Assembly (NCBI GenBank): GCA_002838185.1
Contig: CP017949.1
Location: forward strand, 1 to 64,000
Direction of reading: 5' to 3'
From: Tenericutes bacterium MO-XQ
Lineage (GTDB): Bacteria; Bacillota_I; Bacilli_A; Acholeplasmatales; Acholeplasmataceae
DNA length: 64,000 bases
Of the stretch, positions 1-8,173 are shown piece by piece. Below the pieces are notes generated by a model, which saw nothing but the letters and a program-made list of their open reading frames with translations, had not been told where the DNA came from and did no database searches. Made by a program: the position numbers and the translations under genes. The stretch's first letter is position 1. Each line of letters opens with the position of its first letter.

Positions 1-1282
1 TTTGATAGGCTATATTTTCATCATTGACCTCTTTGGTTTTACCATTTGGTAACTGATAGACATCGTTGCCTCGTTGATTATGATATAAATAGGTCAATCT
101 TTCACCATTTTTCGCAATATAATCTTTTCCCTCTTTGATTAAATCATGTGAAAAATAAGGATCATTCATTCTTTTCTTATCTGATGTATCTTTGCTATAC
201 ATGCTGTATTTTTGATATAACTTCATATTGCATGCTTTGATATATCTATAATTCATCAATCCCCCATATCCTGCATCAGCTACAGGATATAATGGATAAC
301 TACCATATGCTTTCTTATAGCCTTCTAAAAAGGGGATTAATGTTTGATAATCATTTCGGTCTTGATAAACATCTAAGTGTAGGATGTATTCATCAGATAC
401 TCCAATTTGTACATTATACCCTGGCTTTAACTGACTATTTCTCATATGATCTTCTTTCATATGCATAAATGTTGCGTCATGATCAGTTCTTGCACAGGAA
501 TTTCTATTGGGGCCTATCGTTTTGATAAAGTCATTATATTCAATGAGCTTTATATGATAGTCTTTTATATGTTCATAATCCCTTTGTAGAACTGTTTTTC
601 TTTGTCCTTTCCCATATACAAACTCTGTCCCTTGTTTTTCAAGTTCACGTCCTAGAAAGTCTAGAATCCTTTTTAGATAGTCTACTTCATAGATATCATA
701 TACTGGAAAAAAGATATCCATCTGTTGATAGGTATCATTGAGTGCTTTGATCTGTTTGGTGATTTTTTTATATAATTTATCGCGGAATTTTTCTAATGAC
801 TTTTTCCAGATAAAGGTGTATTTGTTTGCGTTCGCTTCAATCTTTGTGCCATCGATATAGAGTTTTTCTACATCTATATTTTCATCTCTTATCAAAAATT
901 GACTGAGATCATAATAAATAGCTTCTAGATTTTTAATTAAATAGCGATCCATGAAATCTTTAATCGCTTGATGCGTTGGTTGTAGTTCGTCTATTAACCA
1001 CATGATACGTAAATCATTTCTTGCTGCTTTTTCCATCGCTCTTAAACTTGTGATGTTTTCCATCTGGCAAAACAGTATTAATTTGAGCATATTGACTGGA
1101 TCATAACCGATTCTTCCTCTTGGATCTCTTTCGGTTTTTAAGTACTTTTTGACCTCCAATTTTGAAAATACTTCGTCAAATGTTCTTACTTCACTATCAA
1201 ATGGTATTAAAATGCCTGTAGATAGTGGTAATTTTAACTGTTTTGCGTTAAAATATACTTGATTTAATTGAGTACTTGTCAT
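1..1282 (-). CDS. IS1182-type transposase, C-terminus beyond left edge
   Basis: A leftward reading frame stays open from the ATG at 1282 to the window edge, giving about 427 residues without the C-terminus. It starts MTSTQLNQVYFNAKQ and contains GRIGYDPVNMLKLILFCQ, the N-terminal domain typical of IS1182-like transposases. The segment YIDGTKIEANANKYTFIWKK carries the first acidic residue of the DDE catalytic core, and VADAGYGGLMNYRY is likely to carry the second. The enzyme would cut and join the ends of its own element. No Shine-Dalgarno site precedes the ATG. The family call rests on recognised motifs, and completeness cannot be judged because the left end lies outside the window. Confidence 0.85.
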   Translation of the reverse strand, partial: MTSTQLNQVYFNAKQLKLPLSTGILIPFDSEVRTFDEVFSKLEVKKYLKTERDPRGRIGYDPVNMLKLILFCQMENITSLRAMEKAARNDLRIMWLIDELQPTHQAIKDFMDRYLIKNLEAIYYDLSQFLIRDENIDVEKLYIDGTKIEANANKYTFIWKKSLEKFRDKLYKKITKQIKALNDTYQQMDIFFPVYDIYEVDYLKRILDFLGRELEKQGTEFVYGKGQRKTVLQRDYEHIKDYHIKLIEYNDFIKTIGPNRNSCARTDHDATFMHMKEDHMRNSQLKPGYNVQIGVSDEYILHLDVYQDRNDYQTLIPFLEGYKKAYGSYPLYPVADAGYGGLMNYRYIKACNMKLYQKYSMYSKDTSDKKRMNDPYFSHDLIKEGKDYIAKNGERLTYLYHNQRGNDVYQLPNGKTKEVNDENIAYQ

Positions 1283-1288
1283 ACTTCA

Positions 1289-1294
1289 ATTATA
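1289..1294 (-). promoter_or_regulatory. -10 box of IS1182-type transposase, probably leaderless mRNA
   Basis: Reading leftward, TTTGGTATAAT (an extended -10) ends only six bases before the transposase ATG. Transcription would therefore start at or next to the start codon, and no Shine-Dalgarno sequence is present. This suggests a leaderless message, which would keep transposase output low. Confidence 0.5.
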
Positions 1295-1298
1295 CCAA

Positions 1299-1367
1299 AA
1301 AACCGGGTCTTTTAGGAGACTCGGTTTTTGTTTAGGTCTGTTTTATTTATTTACAGGCCCTTTTTTT
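1299..1367. terminator. Two hairpins at the end of the IS1182-type element
   Basis: The first hairpin pairs AAAACCGGGTC (1299-1309) with GACTCGGTTTT (1318-1328). The second pairs GGTCTG (1335-1340) with CAGGCC (1354-1359) and is followed by seven T, as in a rightward intrinsic terminator. They lie between the transposase start and the next gene, so they probably belong to the IS end and block transcription across it. The exact terminal inverted repeat cannot be set because the other end is not in view. Confidence 0.5.
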
Positions 1368-1382
1368 AATGATTTCAGGTGG

Positions 1383-1388
1383 TATAAT
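1383..1388 (+). promoter_or_regulatory. Extended -10 promoter of the GGDEF/HD-GYP gene
   Basis: TGGTATAAT ends at 1388, about 40 bases before the ATG at 1429, which has AAGGAG in front of it. No good -35 box is visible, which fits an extended -10 promoter. The same TGnTATAAT form recurs in front of many genes in this window. Confidence 0.55.
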
Positions 1389-1428
1389 AGAATTATGAAG
1401 TAAAGATTTCTAAATAAGGAGAAACTTT

Positions 1429-3432
1429 ATGTTTGAAGAGCAATTACTTGAAATACTATATAGTTTACTTCAAAATGCAATTTTGCTTTTTGGTCTAGGC
1501 TTTTTATTTGCTGCAGCATCTTTTGAAACCAAACTAAATAAACCCCTTTTAAAAATCCTTACAGGACTAACTATTGGTGGAATTGCAATCTTAATCATGA
1601 GAAATCCTTGGGAATTAGAAGCTGGATTAATTTTTGATACAAGAAGTGTTTTACTGAGTGTAACTGGAATGTTTTTTGGAGGTATGACAACCTCAATTGC
1701 GACACTAATTGCACTATTATATAGAGTTAGTTTAGGTGGTAGTGGTATTTATGCTGGGGTTGCGACAATCATCTTTTCTGCAACCATAGGATTAAACTGG
1801 AAATATATAAAAAAAATATTACCTAAAATGCCATATTATTTAGAGTATTATGTTTTAGGTGTCATTGTTCATATTGTGACATTAGTATGTTTTTTACTTA
1901 TTCCATGGCCTCAAGCATTTGAAGTTATAAAAAATACAGCAATTCCGTATTTAGTATTCTTTCCAGTGATTACACTATTACTAGCGATGGTTGTTCATCA
2001 TCAAAAGGTGAGATATCAAGTTCAAGATGATTTAAAACAACAAAGAGTCTTATTACAAGCATCCATAGATTCTACAAATACTATGGAAATATTTGCATTG
2101 GATAGAAACTATAATTATTTAACATTCAATCAATTTCATAAAGCATCAATGCAGACTTACTATGGTGTTGATATCAATAGTGAAAGTAATTTTTTAGAAA
2201 TGATTGCCAATGATTCGATAAAAGAGCGGTTAAAAAGCTCAATCGATAGAGTTTTTAGCGGTGAATCGTTTAAACATGTTATTGAAATAGAGGACCAAAA
2301 AGGTCACTTTTTAGAAGAAGTTTTTTCACCGATTTATAGTGATCATGAAATTATAGGTGTTACAATTTTCATCGAAGATATTACTTTAAGGAAACAATAT
2401 GAGAATGAAATACTAGCATTAAGTTATAAAGATTCATTAACAGGATTAAACAATCGAAGAAAACACCAAGAACAATTACTAAGTTTAAATGCTAAGAAAT
2501 ACCATCCAATTTCAGTAATATTTTTTGATATCAATGGACTTAAAGTCATGAATGATGCATTTAGTCATCAAAATGGTGATAAACTCATTGTAATGGTTTC
2601 GGATATGATTAAGAGTATATTTAAAGATTTTGAATCTTATATTTCAAGAATTGGTGGCGATGAAATCATTGTTTTATGCCCGAATACTGAAGAAAAAACA
2701 GCTAAAGCATTAGCAGACAAAGTTAAAATAAAATTAGAAAATCAACAGATCAATCATATGGCTTTATCAGTATCTTATGGAGTTAGTATGAAAGACGTTG
2801 ACGATCATTTTGAAGAAATCATTAATCGAGCAGAATCTGATTTATATAAAAACAAACTTTTTGAAGGTGGATCTCATCGAAGTGAAACTATTAAAACGAT
2901 ATTAAATACACTAAAAACTAAGGATGTGTATTCTGAAGAGCATTCAAAAAGAGTTTCTGAAATTTGCAGACAAATTGGAAAAAAATTAGGAATGACTAAA
3001 CAGGATTTAAATCTACTGACAATGATTAGTAATTTACATGATATCGGTAAGATTGCAATAGAAGATAGTATTTTAAACAAACCAGGGAAATTATCGCCAG
3101 AAGAATGGGATATTATGAAAAGACACCCAGAAACTGGATATCGTATTTTGTCAACGTTACCAGAATATGGTGAAATAGCACTTGATATTTTATCTCATCA
3201 CGAAAGATATGATGGGAAAGGTTATCCAAGAGGTATTAAAGGTGAAGACATTCCTATACGTGCAAGAATCATATCAGTTGCAGACGCATACGACGCGATG
3301 ACATCTGATAGACCATACCGTAAAAAGATGTCTCACCAGGAAGCGGTTACAGAACTTATAGATAACAAAGGAACTCAATTTGACCCGAAAATTATCGATA
3401 TTTTCTTATCTATTTTTAGCAAAAAAGCGTAA
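1429..3432 (+). CDS. Membrane sensor with PAS, GGDEF and HD-GYP domains (c-di-GMP turnover)
   Basis: The 667-residue protein begins with about six hydrophobic segments (residues 10-190). The stretch around GLIFDTRSVLLSVTGMFFGG resembles the 5TM-LYT sensor module. A PAS-like domain follows (about 205-320). The GGDEF domain (about 325-480) has RIGGDEIIVL, a GGDEI signature site. The HD-GYP domain (about 490-660) has LHDIGKIAIED, HHERYDGKGYPRG and ADAYDAMTSDRPYR. By family, GGDEF makes c-di-GMP and HD-GYP degrades it, so one protein could do both in response to a membrane or redox signal. The SD is AAGGAG. It stands alone before pyk, with a second c-di-GMP protein just after pyk. Confidence 0.9.
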   Translation: MFEEQLLEILYSLLQNAILLFGLGFLFAAASFETKLNKPLLKILTGLTIGGIAILIMRNPWELEAGLIFDTRSVLLSVTGMFFGGMTTSIATLIALLYRVSLGGSGIYAGVATIIFSATIGLNWKYIKKILPKMPYYLEYYVLGVIVHIVTLVCFLLIPWPQAFEVIKNTAIPYLVFFPVITLLLAMVVHHQKVRYQVQDDLKQQRVLLQASIDSTNTMEIFALDRNYNYLTFNQFHKASMQTYYGVDINSESNFLEMIANDSIKERLKSSIDRVFSGESFKHVIEIEDQKGHFLEEVFSPIYSDHEIIGVTIFIEDITLRKQYENEILALSYKDSLTGLNNRRKHQEQLLSLNAKKYHPISVIFFDINGLKVMNDAFSHQNGDKLIVMVSDMIKSIFKDFESYISRIGGDEIIVLCPNTEEKTAKALADKVKIKLENQQINHMALSVSYGVSMKDVDDHFEEIINRAESDLYKNKLFEGGSHRSETIKTILNTLKTKDVYSEEHSKRVSEICRQIGKKLGMTKQDLNLLTMISNLHDIGKIAIEDSILNKPGKLSPEEWDIMKRHPETGYRILSTLPEYGEIALDILSHHERYDGKGYPRGIKGEDIPIRARIISVADAYDAMTSDRPYRKKMSHQEAVTELIDNKGTQFDPKIIDIFLSIFSKKA

Positions 3433-3473
3433 AATCATGTATAATGTATATAGAGAATTATGGAGGTAACAAG

Positions 3474-4892
3474 ATGATTAGAAAAACAAAAATTATTTGT
3501 ACAATTGGTCCATCAATCGAATCAGAATCAATGATTTCAAAAATGATTGATGCTGGCATGAATGTAGCTAGATTAAATTTCTCACATGCAAATCACGAAG
3601 AACATTTAGCACGCATTAAGATGATTAGAAAAGTCTCTACTGAAAAGGGACGATATATTGGTGTTATGGCAGATACCAAAGGACCTGAAATTAGAACCGG
3701 GAAATTTGAAAATGATAAAGCAGAGTTTAAAACTGGAGATATTATCGAAGTTCACAGAGATAATATCTTAGGTAATTCTAAGAGATTTCATATTGACTGT
3801 AATGAACTTTATGATGATATGAAACCAGGAGAATTCATTTTAATTGATGATGGTAAAATCAAACTTACTGTATTAGAAAACAAAAATGGCGTGATGAAAT
3901 GTGAAGTTATGAACTCAGGCGTTATTAAGACTAAAAAAGGTGTTAATGTACCAAACGTTAAGCTTTCAATGCCATTCATTTCACAAAAAGATCATGATGA
4001 TATCGTATTTGCTGCAAGCAATGATGTCGATATGTTTGCGTTATCTTTTGTTAGAAGAAAAGAAGATGTTTTAGAAGTTAGAAAAATATTAGAAGATATG
4101 GGCAAAGGCGACATTGAAATTATTTCTAAGATTGAAAACCAAGAAGGTGTTGATAACTTAGATGAAATTCTAGAAGTTTCTGATGGTGTGATGGTTGCTC
4201 GTGGTGATTTAGGTGTAGAAGTATCTACACAACTTGTACCTCTATATCAAAAACATATCATTAAAAAAGCAAATGAAGCTGGAAAACCTGTCATAACAGC
4301 AACACACATGTTAGAGTCTATGATGACATCACCAAGACCTACACGTGCAGAAGCATCAGATGTTGCAAATGCTATTTTAGATGGTTCAGATGCTATAATG
4401 TTATCTGGTGAATCAGCTGCAGGGGAATATCCAATTGAAGCTGTATTAACAATGGATACGATTGCTAAAGCAATCGAACCAAGCATTCCATATCGTGATC
4501 GCTTAGAACACAATATTAAAACAAGCCAACAAACAGTTAATGATGCGATTGGTATTGCTGTAAGTCAAACAGCTTTATCACTTCCTAAAGCAGAAGTTGT
4601 TGTTGCATTTACTGAAACTGGTGGGACTGCAAAACGTATTTGTAAGTTTAGACCATCAACGCCAATTATCGCGATTACTGACAGTTTAAAAACTTGTCAT
4701 AAACTATCATACTATTGGGGTGTTCATCCTTCTTATAGAGAAAATGTTAGTGATTACTCATTATATGATAAAGCAGCTATTGATACAGCTAAAGCATTCG
4801 GATATAAATCAGGAACAACACTTATTATCACTTCTGGTTGGGCACAACATCATGGATCAACCAATACAATGAGAATTATTGATATACCATAA
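3474..4892 (+). CDS. pyk: Pyruvate kinase
   Basis: Pyruvate kinase converts phosphoenolpyruvate and ADP to pyruvate and ATP, the last step of glycolysis. The protein starts MIRKTKIICTIGPSIES and has NFSHANHEEH, the active-site segment KIENQEGVDNLDEI, the ARGDLGVE loop, and the signature region around MLESMMTSPRPTRAEASD. It has 472 residues, the normal core length without the extra C-terminal domain of many Bacilli. The start at 3474 is chosen because GGAGG lies eight bases upstream. An in-frame ATG at 3444 overlaps the TATAAT at 3440-3445 and has no ribosome site. It is a single-gene unit closed by a strong terminator. Confidence 0.97.
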   Translation: MIRKTKIICTIGPSIESESMISKMIDAGMNVARLNFSHANHEEHLARIKMIRKVSTEKGRYIGVMADTKGPEIRTGKFENDKAEFKTGDIIEVHRDNILGNSKRFHIDCNELYDDMKPGEFILIDDGKIKLTVLENKNGVMKCEVMNSGVIKTKKGVNVPNVKLSMPFISQKDHDDIVFAASNDVDMFALSFVRRKEDVLEVRKILEDMGKGDIEIISKIENQEGVDNLDEILEVSDGVMVARGDLGVEVSTQLVPLYQKHIIKKANEAGKPVITATHMLESMMTSPRPTRAEASDVANAILDGSDAIMLSGESAAGEYPIEAVLTMDTIAKAIEPSIPYRDRLEHNIKTSQQTVNDAIGIAVSQTALSLPKAEVVVAFTETGGTAKRICKFRPSTPIIAITDSLKTCHKLSYYWGVHPSYRENVSDYSLYDKAAIDTAKAFGYKSGTTLIITSGWAQHHGSTNTMRIIDIP

Positions 4893-4895
4893 GAT

Positions 4896-4920
4896 AAAAA
4901 CCGCTTTTGCGGTTTTTTTT
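4896..4920 (+). terminator. Intrinsic terminator of pyk
   Basis: AAAACCGC and GCGGTTTT form a short-loop hairpin followed by a run of T, starting four bases after the pyk stop codon. Confidence 0.85.
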
Positions 4921-4994
4921 GTTTATAGTGAATTACCTTTGATTATTATAGACAAAAAAATGTATAATATAATAAACGGGTGAAGGAGTTTTGA

Positions 4995-6635
4995 ATGATG
5001 GAGACAATGAAAAAAACAGACAAACAAGAACAACTAGATATACAGAGTGGATTAAATGCGACCAACGAATCTATCAAAATTATCATCTATTATATACTTA
5101 TAAGTCTATTATGGATTTTTGGATCTGATAGATTACTAGAACTTATCGTTCAAGATCCTGATAGAATTTTAAGATTACAAACCATCAAAGGTATATTTTT
5201 TGTCCTTTTCTCAGGTGTTGTTTTTTATCTGATTTTATTTAATAGAATCAGTTTATATGTTGCATCGATTTTAGATTTAAAAAAAGCTTATAAGCGTTTA
5301 GATAAACTTCATCAAACTTCACTTGATTTAGAAGATAAACTTTATCAAAAAGCATATTATGATGAATTAACAGGTCTTCCAAATAAAATATTATTGGAAG
5401 AAAAAGTTGATCAGTATATCGAAGATAATCCAAATCATATGATGGCACTTGTCTATATGGATATTGATGAGTTTAGGAATGTCAATGAAGTTAAAGGGCA
5501 TCAGGTAGGTGATCAATTGATTCAAGCAGTTGCACACACATTAAAAGAGCATATTAACGATTCAGATATGATTTGTCATACTGGTGGGGATGAATTTGTG
5601 GTTGGATTTTTTAATATTACCGATTTATCGCAATTTTTAATCAATGTTGAAGAATTCTTTAAAAAAGTTAAAAGAAGTTACATTTTAGATAAAGATGAAT
5701 ATTTCGTTACATTTAGTGGAGGTGTTGCGTTAGCTCCTGACCATGGACATGATTATATTACCCTTTTAAGACATGCTGATAGTGCATTATCTATGGCTAA
5801 AAACAAAGGTAAAGACCGTTTGGTAATCTTTGATGATGAAATGGTAACTATGATTACACAACAAACAGAAATGTTAAATCAACTTAGAAATGCTATACCA
5901 AATCATGAGTTTTCACTTCATTATCAACCTGTAATTGATTTAAATGATGGCAAAGTGATTGCTGCTGAAGCACTCATTAGATGGCATAACAAAATCAAAG
6001 GATATATTCCACCGCTTGAGTTTATTTCATTGTCAGAAAAAAATGGATATATCAAAGATATCACTGAATGGGTATTTTACCAAGCTGCAAAAGAACTTGA
6101 TAAATGGCCGATAAAAGATGAAAACTTTAAAATATCAATTAACTTATCTGCTGTCATGTTAATACATGAAACTTTCCTAAAATATTTAAATCAATGGATT
6201 GATCAATATCAAATCAATTGTAAGAAAATCATATTAGAAATTACTGAAACAGCGGTCATCAGTGATATTGAAAGAAGTATCCATGTATTATTACAATTAA
6301 GAAAATTAGGATTTACCATTGCGTTAGATGATTTTGGAACAGGATATTCTTCCTTAACATATTTACAAAAACTGCCGATTGATATTATAAAGATTGATCG
6401 CGATTTTATCAGTCATATCCATAAAGATACTAAGGAGTTTCATGTTCTTAAATATATGATAGATCTTGCGCATCACTTAAATATGGATGTGGTTGCTGAG
6501 GGTATCGAGATTGTAGAACAGCAAGATATGGTGAGAAAATATAAAGGTAATTATGCACAAGGTTATTATTATGCAAAACCTATGCCCCAAGATCAACTAC
6601 TCAAATTTTTAAAGGACTATAAAAAAACCAAATAG
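4995..6635 (+). CDS. Membrane GGDEF-EAL protein
   Basis: The 546-residue protein has two membrane helices near the N-terminus (about residues 27-50 and 67-90), a short coiled linker, a GGDEF domain and an EAL domain. GGDEF: TGGDEFVVGF is intact, so cyclase activity is possible. EAL: AEALIRW, LEITETAVI, DDFGTGYSS, KIDRDFI, AEGIE and the terminal QGYYYAKP are all present, which predicts phosphodiesterase activity. By family it would make or break c-di-GMP at the membrane. A promoter TTGATT (4939-4944) and TATAAT (4963-4968) with 18-base spacing, plus AAGGAG, precede the ATG. Several such proteins are known in Acholeplasma, which agrees with the host inference. Confidence 0.92.
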   Translation: MMETMKKTDKQEQLDIQSGLNATNESIKIIIYYILISLLWIFGSDRLLELIVQDPDRILRLQTIKGIFFVLFSGVVFYLILFNRISLYVASILDLKKAYKRLDKLHQTSLDLEDKLYQKAYYDELTGLPNKILLEEKVDQYIEDNPNHMMALVYMDIDEFRNVNEVKGHQVGDQLIQAVAHTLKEHINDSDMICHTGGDEFVVGFFNITDLSQFLINVEEFFKKVKRSYILDKDEYFVTFSGGVALAPDHGHDYITLLRHADSALSMAKNKGKDRLVIFDDEMVTMITQQTEMLNQLRNAIPNHEFSLHYQPVIDLNDGKVIAAEALIRWHNKIKGYIPPLEFISLSEKNGYIKDITEWVFYQAAKELDKWPIKDENFKISINLSAVMLIHETFLKYLNQWIDQYQINCKKIILEITETAVISDIERSIHVLLQLRKLGFTIALDDFGTGYSSLTYLQKLPIDIIKIDRDFISHIHKDTKEFHVLKYMIDLAHHLNMDVVAEGIEIVEQQDMVRKYKGNYAQGYYYAKPMPQDQLLKFLKDYKKTK

Positions 6636-6822
6636 AATTTTAGTAGTATCATGAATGAGTCACTTGTAGCATATAGTATTCATATATTAAGATGATTTTT
6701 CAATGAGGTATAGATTTAAGTTTTAGCAATAGAGTTTAATTTTATACTTAAAAAAGACAACTGAAAAACTCATAAGATATATAAATGGTTTATATAGCTA
6801 GATAAAAACAAGAAAAGATCGT

Positions 6823-6850
6823 AAAGAATCCTAAAGAGGATTCTTTTTTT
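6823..6850 (+). terminator. Intrinsic terminator after the GGDEF-EAL gene
   Basis: AAAGAATCC (6823-6831) pairs with GGATTCTTT (6838-6846), followed by T. The rest of the 6636-6893 gap is AT-rich with no other recognisable content except TGCTATAAT near 6865, the likely promoter of the next gene. Confidence 0.8.
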
Positions 6851-6893
6851 AATGGCTAAATTATGCTATAATATCAAAGATAGGAGTGATTAT

Positions 6894-8129
6894 ATGCCAA
6901 AAAAAGAATTAATTACAAAGTTAGCTAAATTAGCTGTAAAAGTAGGGGCTAACGTACAAAAAGATCAAATTGTAGTTATTAGAACATCAACAGAAACAAA
7001 AGAGTTAGCTAGAGAGGTAGCTGAACAAGCTTACTTAGCTGGAGCAAGAAGAGTGCACGTGCAATGGAGTGATGAGTTTATATCTCGTCAATCATTATTA
7101 CATGCATCATTAGAAGAATTGACACAAGTGCCAAATTATTTAGTTGATCAATATCAATATTATGTTGATCAAGGAGCTTGTTTTATTTCAATTTCTTCAC
7201 CGATTCCTGGTTTAAACAAAGATGTCGATCCAATGAAATCTCAAAAATCTGGTATTGCAATGCAAAAGGCAGTTTCATTTTTTAGAGAGTTTTTGATGGG
7301 AAATAAATCTCAGTGGACTATTATTTCAGAACCAAATCCAATTTGGGCAAAACAAGTCTTTCCAGAGTTGGATGAGGATGCAGCTGTTGAAGCATTATGG
7401 CAAGCAATATTAAATGCGAGTCGTGTAACAGAAAATAATGATCCGATTAAAGAGTGGAAAGAACACAACGCAAGATTATTAGCACATAATACAATATTAA
7501 ATGAATATAATTTTAAACATTTGCATTTTAAAAACAGTTTAGGTACCGATTTAATCGTTGAACTTGTTAAAGACCATGTATGGGCTGGTGGTGGAGAGGT
7601 TGCATTAAATGGTGCATACTTTAATCCTAATATTCCAACAGAAGAAAATTTCACAATGCCTTATAAATGGGGAACAAGAGGTAAAGTAGTTGCAACTAAA
7701 CCTTTAAACTACCAAGGTAAACTCATTGATAAGTTCTGGTTAGAGTTTAAAGATGGAAAAGTTGTAGATTACGATGCAGAAGTTGAAAAAGATGCATTAA
7801 CTAATTTACTAGAAACAGATGAAGGTAGTAAATACATCGGTGAAATAGCTTTAATTAGTCATGATTCTCCAATTTCTAATACAAATATTTTATTTTTAAA
7901 TACACTATTCGATGAAAATGCATCATGTCATATGGCTTTAGGTAGAGCTTATCCAATGAATATTAAAAATGGAGTTAACCTAGATATACCTACTTTAGAA
8001 AAATCTGGATATAACAATTCTATGGTTCACTCTGATTTTATGTTTGGAAGTAGTGATATGGAAATTACTGGATTAACACAAGATGGTAAAGAAGTAAAAG
8101 TTTTTGAGAAAGGTAACTTTGTCATTTAA
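6894..8129 (+). CDS. M29-family aminopeptidase
   Basis: The 411-residue protein matches the length and layout of AmpS/PepS-type metallo-aminopeptidases, which remove N-terminal residues from peptides in the cytoplasm. Visible family motifs include NIPTEENFTMP, with a predicted metal-binding glutamate; the segment HMALGRAYP; and NNSMVHSDFMFGS near the C-terminus, with histidine and aspartate ligands. The start at 6894 (MPKKELITKL) is chosen because TAGGAG precedes it. The upstream in-frame ATG at 6852 lies inside the promoter region. It is a single gene between two terminators and would help recover amino acids from peptides in a fermentative, amino-acid-requiring host. Confidence 0.9.
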   Translation: MPKKELITKLAKLAVKVGANVQKDQIVVIRTSTETKELAREVAEQAYLAGARRVHVQWSDEFISRQSLLHASLEELTQVPNYLVDQYQYYVDQGACFISISSPIPGLNKDVDPMKSQKSGIAMQKAVSFFREFLMGNKSQWTIISEPNPIWAKQVFPELDEDAAVEALWQAILNASRVTENNDPIKEWKEHNARLLAHNTILNEYNFKHLHFKNSLGTDLIVELVKDHVWAGGGEVALNGAYFNPNIPTEENFTMPYKWGTRGKVVATKPLNYQGKLIDKFWLEFKDGKVVDYDAEVEKDALTNLLETDEGSKYIGEIALISHDSPISNTNILFLNTLFDENASCHMALGRAYPMNIKNGVNLDIPTLEKSGYNNSMVHSDFMFGSSDMEITGLTQDGKEVKVFEKGNFVI

Positions 8130-8156
8130 GGGGTCTTTTAAGACGCCCTTTTTTTA
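8129..8156 (+). terminator. Intrinsic terminator of the aminopeptidase gene
   Basis: GGGGTCTT pairs with AAGACGCCC across a two-base loop and is followed by seven T. It starts at the stop codon. Confidence 0.75.
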
Positions 8157-8173
8157 TTGACAAATAAGGAAAG

